A stretch of DNA of 18,743 bases from Euryarchaeota archaeon UBA10 (GTDB lineage Archaea; Thermoplasmatota; Poseidoniia; Poseidoniales; Poseidoniaceae). The stretch spans positions 5,703 to 24,445 of the forward strand of contig DAGO01000095.1 in the NCBI GenBank assembly GCA_002498185.1, given 5' to 3'. Made by a program: the position numbers and the translations under genes. Positions 15,143 through 18,743 of the stretch are shown piece by piece (positions within the stretch are counted from its first letter, which is position 1; every line of letters begins with the position of its first letter). The notes beneath the pieces were generated by a model that had not been told where the DNA came from, ran no database searches, and worked only from the letters and a program-made list of their open reading frames with translations.

Positions 15143-15738
15143 GCATGGCCCGGAGGCATTGTCGGTTCTTCTGGACCGCTAGGGTTTGGATCTGGGTGAG
15201 GATCGCTAGCCGCTCGAGCCGATTCGGCTTCACCACGATGGATTGCAGCCGCCGCTTGAATCGATTCTATGATTTGCTGGTATCCAGTACACCTGCACAG
15301 ATTTCCTTCAATTGCACAAGCAATCTCCGCATCTGAAGGATTGGAATTTGTATTCAATAGCGCCTGGGAAGCAACTAGGAATCCTGGGGTACAGAAACCA
15401 CACTGTGAGCCTCCATGTTCTGCAAAACACTGTTGAATCGGCGCCAAATGAGCGCCATCTGCAAGACCTTCAACTGTAGTAATAGATGAACCGTGGGCAT
15501 CTTGTGCCATAGTCAAGCAAGAAAGGCGTGGTTGCCCATCAATCATCACTGTACAGCATCCACAAGTGCCCATGTCACAGCCACGCTTCACGCCAAGACA
15601 ACCTGCCTTGTCACGAAGTACATCCAGAAGGATAGCATTCGATGGTGCCAAGACCTCACGGACTTGTCCGTTAACTTCTGCAGACCATACTTCAGAAGTC
15701 GCCGCAGGAATCATAGAAACATACTCATCCCCAACCAT
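15136..15738 (-). CDS. [2Fe-2S] small subunit of the molybdenum hydroxylase
   Basis: 200 residues from ATG 15738. Two [2Fe-2S] domains are complete. The plant-ferredoxin-like one has Cys54, Cys59, Cys62 and Cys74 (GCDMGTCGCCTV, then SCL). The helical one has Cys113 and Cys116 (QCGFCTPGF) and Cys148 and Cys150 (NLCRCTGY). It passes electrons between the FAD subunit and the Mo site; in the cell it acts in the cytoplasm. The last 35 residues are an unusual Asp/Pro/Glu-rich tail beyond the normal family end. The longest frame begins at TTG 15750, and ATG 15714 is a third option preceded by a GGGGATGA stretch; ATG 15738 is chosen because it keeps the N-terminus short without touching the domain. 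It is the first gene of the unit, 93 bp after the acyltransferase stop; no convincing TATA box was found in that gap. Confidence 0.92.
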   Translation of the reverse strand: MVGDEYVSMIPAATSEVWSAEVNGQVREVLAPSNAILLDVLRDKAGCLGVKRGCDMGTCGCCTVMIDGQPRLSCLTMAQDAHGSSITTVEGLADGAHLAPIQQCFAEHGGSQCGFCTPGFLVASQALLNTNSNPSDAEIACAIEGNLCRCTGYQQIIESIQAAAAIHRGEAESARAASDPHPDPNPSGPEEPTMPPGHAR

Positions 15739-15831
15739 ATCTAACGCCAACTATTCGGTGGGAGCATGAATCACCCTTTCAGCATTGGCACTGAATAATC
15801 ATTGATTAATCTTGGAAAAAGGGTATTGTTT

Positions 15832-17220
15832 CTATCGCATAGAGACCGCAGTAAAGTCATCTTTACCCGCCTCTGGCTCATTCCAATCTTCATCTCCTGG
15901 AAGGATTAAGCCATCACCAATTTTCACTAAATCCGCAGCTAATTCTTGCTGCTTTTGGCACAGATTACCCCAGTCAAATGAGGGGTTTCGCCACTTAGCC
16001 CAAAGTCTCATTCTTCTCCACGATGATTTGCCCTTGGTATACAGTTTCATTTGCAATTTTCCAGCAGTAGGCATCCACCAAATCATTAGTGGCAATACCA
16101 ATGCCGCAGGTAAAGCAAACAAGAATTCGATAATCATGCTATAATCTGCAAGTCCGGCGATTGGACTCGAATCCGAAAGAAGAGCCCAAGTGAATGCACT
16201 CGCAGTAATCAGCCACCAAACAGGATAGACGGCAAGGGCAGTGTACAATTTCAATGCGCCCCGGCTTGTTTCTTTCATCTTCCTGCCAAATGTTCTATCC
16301 ACACTTACGACGAAAAGGAATGGTGGAAAAGAACCTGCTATTGCGCTGAATGTAACAAAGCCGAGCATGAAAGACCAAGCGAATAGCCAGAGGAAAATAG
16401 ATTTCACAAATCCAGCACGCGTAACTGATTTTGGTCTTGTATCAACATGATGTGGTCTCAAGTCAAGAGAATCTAATTCAGACATGTGTTCTCGTGTTCT
16501 TTTCTCTAACCTTTCACATTTCTGTGAATCATTAATTGCAAGCCATTCCCATGCGGCTCTAACCCTTCGAGCCCCAATGACTCCTTGACCGTAAGTAGAC
16601 AACTTTTCCAATTCTGGATTCTGTCTTCTTCTCTCTGCGCGAATAATCGATCGGGCTTTCCAAATTAATTCTCTATCTTTCCAATCATCTCGAGACAGAG
16701 ATGCCCGAGATATCTCTCCAGAGATTATTGAACTCAATTCTTCAACTGTCCCTTCAACCTGTAATGGTCTCTCAATACTAAGGGCCACCCTTTCACGGAA
16801 ATTGTGCTTACGGCTGTAATGGATTCCTACTGGTATGATGACTGGTGGATTCTCTACCGACAATTCACGTGCTCTTAGGGCAATTCTGGCTGCGTTATCT
16901 TGAATTTCCTTGGTTTTTGGAGAAGTGTGAGATTCACCTTCAGGAAATACAACCACATTCTTCCCGGATGCTACTTCAGTTGCAATTTCTTCCAATTCTT
17001 CATCGCTGTTAATGAATCCGTCAAATTTTACTTGCTCACCCGGAAGAAGGCCTTGAGTAAGCATATTGTCGAACAGACCACCTGGGTGCCATGATACGAT
17101 TATTGCACCTCTATCCGTGGGAAGGTTTTCTACATCGATTACCGTAATCTCACGAAACCAAGTCGACATCAAAACTCGACTGAACCAGTTTTGAAGCCCC
17201 ATGAAGGGCCCTGTCGACAA
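15832..17220 (-). CDS. glycerolipid acyltransferase-like (PlsC/GPAT superfamily) membrane protein
   Basis: 462 residues. Residues about 30-155 are a PlsC-type acyltransferase domain: SWHPGGLFD (43-51) gives the catalytic His45 and Asp51 with five residues between them, as in the yeast Gat1/Gat2-like branch rather than the usual four; VVFPEGESHTSP (90-101) is the second motif and binds the glycerol phosphate; VIIPVGIHYS (127-136) is the third. The family transfers a fatty acyl chain to glycerol-3-phosphate or lysophospholipid. The C-terminal half is a long extension with a charged helical stretch (175-260) and hydrophobic segments at about 272-306, 327-348 and 361-383. The start is TTG 17220 with AGGTG ten bases upstream; ATG 17202 is the alternative. 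It is divergent from the protease gene. True substrate is not shown by the sequence. Confidence 0.85.
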   Translation of the reverse strand: MSTGPFMGLQNWFSRVLMSTWFREITVIDVENLPTDRGAIIVSWHPGGLFDNMLTQGLLPGEQVKFDGFINSDEELEEIATEVASGKNVVVFPEGESHTSPKTKEIQDNAARIALRARELSVENPPVIIPVGIHYSRKHNFRERVALSIERPLQVEGTVEELSSIISGEISRASLSRDDWKDRELIWKARSIIRAERRRQNPELEKLSTYGQGVIGARRVRAAWEWLAINDSQKCERLEKRTREHMSELDSLDLRPHHVDTRPKSVTRAGFVKSIFLWLFAWSFMLGFVTFSAIAGSFPPFLFVVSVDRTFGRKMKETSRGALKLYTALAVYPVWWLITASAFTWALLSDSSPIAGLADYSMIIEFLFALPAALVLPLMIWWMPTAGKLQMKLYTKGKSSWRRMRLWAKWRNPSFDWGNLCQKQQELAADLVKIGDGLILPGDEDWNEPEAGKDDFTAVSMR

Positions 17221-17280
17221 ATGGTTTTGACACCTATGCCGATTTTACCCAGAAACATAGGGTTCAAACACTATTGCTTT

Positions 17281-17297
17281 GTCGCGCGAAGCGCGGT
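17281..17297 (+). promoter_or_regulatory. GC hairpin overlapping the ribosome-binding site of the protease gene
   Basis: CGCGC (17283-17287), GAA loop, GCGCG (17291-17295), extendable by two G-U pairs on the outside. The Shine-Dalgarno GGTGA (17295-17299), 5 bases before ATG 17305, is partly inside the 3' arm. In RNA this stem could hide the ribosome-binding site. The rest of the divergent gap (17221-17280) shows no clear promoter. Confidence 0.45.
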
Positions 17298-17304
17298 GAA
17301 GAAG

Positions 17305-18743
17305 ATGAGTGCCTTGAGACGAAGTTTCTGCCTTTTCGGATTGTTGATTTTAGTTGCACCATTAGTAGTTGCAACTGTTCCTGTTTCGGTGGAGGTAAAT
17401 GATGACAGTGAACCCCAAGGATGGTGGACTGAGACCACAGTTGACCGCAACCAAAACAAAATTGGTGACATGGTTGAACTTCACATGGACAACCCAATTT
17501 TTCTAGATGAGGACAATACTTTGCCTTTGATTATCGATTTCCATTTCACCCCTGGCCAACAGGAAATAGATATGCTTGAGAGAAATGTTGACTACCAGCA
17601 TCAATTCATTCTACACGGAATCGATGCATTGGCAGGGAGAGTACCTGTTGGTGAATTACTAACGCTGAGAGACCTACCCGGAGTAGTCATGATTGAGCTA
17701 GATGGAATTTTAACGATTGCAAATAATGATGCAAGAATTGGCCATGGCGTCGATGTGACTTTCGCAGAAACAGGATACGATGGCTCTGGAACCACTGTTG
17801 CGATTATTGATACAGGACTTGATGGAAATCACACAAGTCTAGACGACCAAGATGATGACCCTACTACATACGACCCGAAAATTCTCGGATTCTATGATGC
17901 GGTTAACAGCCCAGACGATACAAGCGGCAATATCTTCCCATTCGATGACCAAGGGCACGGTTCCCACTGTGGTGGAACAACCGCGGGCACAGGAGCACCG
18001 ACCTATGACCACCCTGGAATGGCGCCTCAAGCCCATCTAGTTGGAGTAAAGGTGCTTGGAGCAGATGGCTCTGGTTCATTCGCAGGAGTAATGGCTGGAA
18101 TGCAGTGGACTATTGACACAATGCACCAATATAACACAAGAATCGCTTCTATGAGCCTTGGAGGCCCCGGTGCTATTGAATGGACCTCTTCCGAGGAAGA
18201 CAGCGTGAACCGTCAAGCAAATGAAATGGTTAGAGCAGGTATTGCTCTTTACATTGCAGCTGGTAACAATGGAGTCAGCGCACAAATTGGCACCCCTGGT
18301 TCTGCTGAAGATGTAATTACTGTAGGCGCACTAGACAAAGACACATCAATTGCGGTTTATTCTAGTCAAGGTCCAACAGAAGAAGGCAGAGTCAAACCAA
18401 ATGTTGCTTACATGGGAAGTAGCATCATGTCTGTCGAGTACAACTCTGGCGACCAATATTCTGCAAAGAGCGGAACCAGTATGGCTACACCTGGAGCAGC
18501 AGGTGTTGGGGCTCTTATGCTTCAGGCAAATCCAGATTTGTCGCCTTTCGACATTCGTAATATTATGCAGGAAACTGCTACTTACAGGCAATGTCACTAC
18601 ATGGGAGCTAACGAGCCATGCCTTGAAGATTTGATTCCTAAGAACAGGCAAAACAATGTTTACGGACACGGACACGTCAATTCCTTAGAGGCTGTGCTTG
18701 AGGCTGCTGAATATAACCAACAATACACTTTCAATTCTAACAT
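17305..18743 (+). CDS. secreted subtilisin-family (S8) serine protease, 3' end missing
   Basis: 479 codons are visible and the frame is still open at the window end. Residues 1 to about 24-30 are a signal peptide (Arg-Arg, then a Leu/Val/Ala-rich core). Residues about 45-140 look like an inhibitor-type propeptide (FHFTPGQQEIDML, later LPGVVMIELDG). The S8 domain follows with a full catalytic set: Asp169 in VAIIDTGLDGNHTSL, His218 in GHGSHCGGTTAG, the oxyanion Asn321 in AAGNNGVS and Ser392 in SGTSMATPGAAGVGALML. The domain ends at about residue 470 (NVYGHGHVNSLEA), so the missing part is likely a C-terminal extension or anchor. A protease of this kind would degrade extracellular protein or mature surface proteins. 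The GGTGA ribosome-binding site at 17295 supports the start. Confidence 0.95.
   Translation, partial: MSALRRSFCLFGLLILVAPLVVATVPVSVEVNDDSEPQGWWTETTVDRNQNKIGDMVELHMDNPIFLDEDNTLPLIIDFHFTPGQQEIDMLERNVDYQHQFILHGIDALAGRVPVGELLTLRDLPGVVMIELDGILTIANNDARIGHGVDVTFAETGYDGSGTTVAIIDTGLDGNHTSLDDQDDDPTTYDPKILGFYDAVNSPDDTSGNIFPFDDQGHGSHCGGTTAGTGAPTYDHPGMAPQAHLVGVKVLGADGSGSFAGVMAGMQWTIDTMHQYNTRIASMSLGGPGAIEWTSSEEDSVNRQANEMVRAGIALYIAAGNNGVSAQIGTPGSAEDVITVGALDKDTSIAVYSSQGPTEEGRVKPNVAYMGSSIMSVEYNSGDQYSAKSGTSMATPGAAGVGALMLQANPDLSPFDIRNIMQETATYRQCHYMGANEPCLEDLIPKNRQNNVYGHGHVNSLEAVLEAAEYNQQYTFNSN

Noticed and set aside
15132..15236. 35-codon upstream extension of the Mo large subunit
   Set aside because: It overlaps the end of the small subunit and bypasses the GAGGTGA ribosome-binding site; the residues do not resemble the family.
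11383..15738. Aerobic CO dehydrogenase (CoxSLM)
   Set aside because: The gene order and folds fit, but the large subunit has neither AYRCSFR nor AYRGAGR at the active site, and the FAD subunit has a cysteine insertion that CoxM lacks.
15739..15831. Promoter or terminator between the acyltransferase and the Mo small subunit
   Set aside because: Only a short T run (15816-15820, minus strand) and AT-rich bases are present; no TATA box at a fitting distance and no stem.

Overview
The window reads as a piece of an archaeal genome, most likely a planktonic euryarchaeon of the Marine Group II (Poseidoniales) type. Direct support for archaea is the set of aromatic-biosynthesis genes: an aldolase-type 2-amino-3,7-dideoxy-D-threo-hept-6-ulosonate (ADH) synthase, a 3-dehydroquinate synthase II and a GHMP-type shikimate kinase, none of which is the usual bacterial form, preceded by a bacterio-opsin-activator-type HTH gene. 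The Marine Group II placement is inference from gene content (secreted proteins, a large subtilase, an ester-lipid-type acyltransferase, moderate G+C). No rRNA, tRNA, CRISPR array, transposase or phage gene was seen, and no stretch over 300 bases lacks a gene.

Left block, plus strand (1-5235): the 3' end of an HTH_10 regulator, then ADH synthase, DHQ synthase II, shikimate kinase, chorismate synthase and aspartate kinase, tightly packed with short gaps or overlaps. Aspartate kinase leads to L-aspartate semialdehyde, which is itself a substrate of ADH synthase, so its presence at the end of this run makes biochemical sense. Dehydroquinate dehydratase, shikimate dehydrogenase and EPSP synthase are not in the window.

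Middle block, minus strand (10266 down to 5202): DUF4350-like membrane protein, MoxR AAA+ ATPase with a long Ala/Pro tail, DUF58 protein and a six-helix membrane protein. This is the widespread MoxR-DUF58 membrane module. Its last gene overlaps the 3' end of aspartate kinase in convergent orientation by 34 bp.

Right block, minus strand (15738 down to 10403): a three-subunit molybdenum hydroxylase in the order small [2Fe-2S], large Mo-binding, medium FAD, followed by a secreted, C-terminally anchored protein whose start overlaps the medium-subunit stop. The medium subunit carries a cysteine-rich insertion like that of 4-hydroxybenzoyl-CoA reductase, and the large subunit has matching features, so this is not a CO dehydrogenase. 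Upstream lies a glycerolipid acyltransferase-like gene (17220-15832), divergent from a secreted subtilisin-family protease (17305 to the window end, incomplete).

The points most worth a second look are the 4-hydroxybenzoyl-CoA-reductase-like enzyme with its terminal extensions, the acyltransferase in an archaeal setting, the aspartate kinase/aromatic gene linkage, and two hairpins placed directly at ribosome-binding sites.
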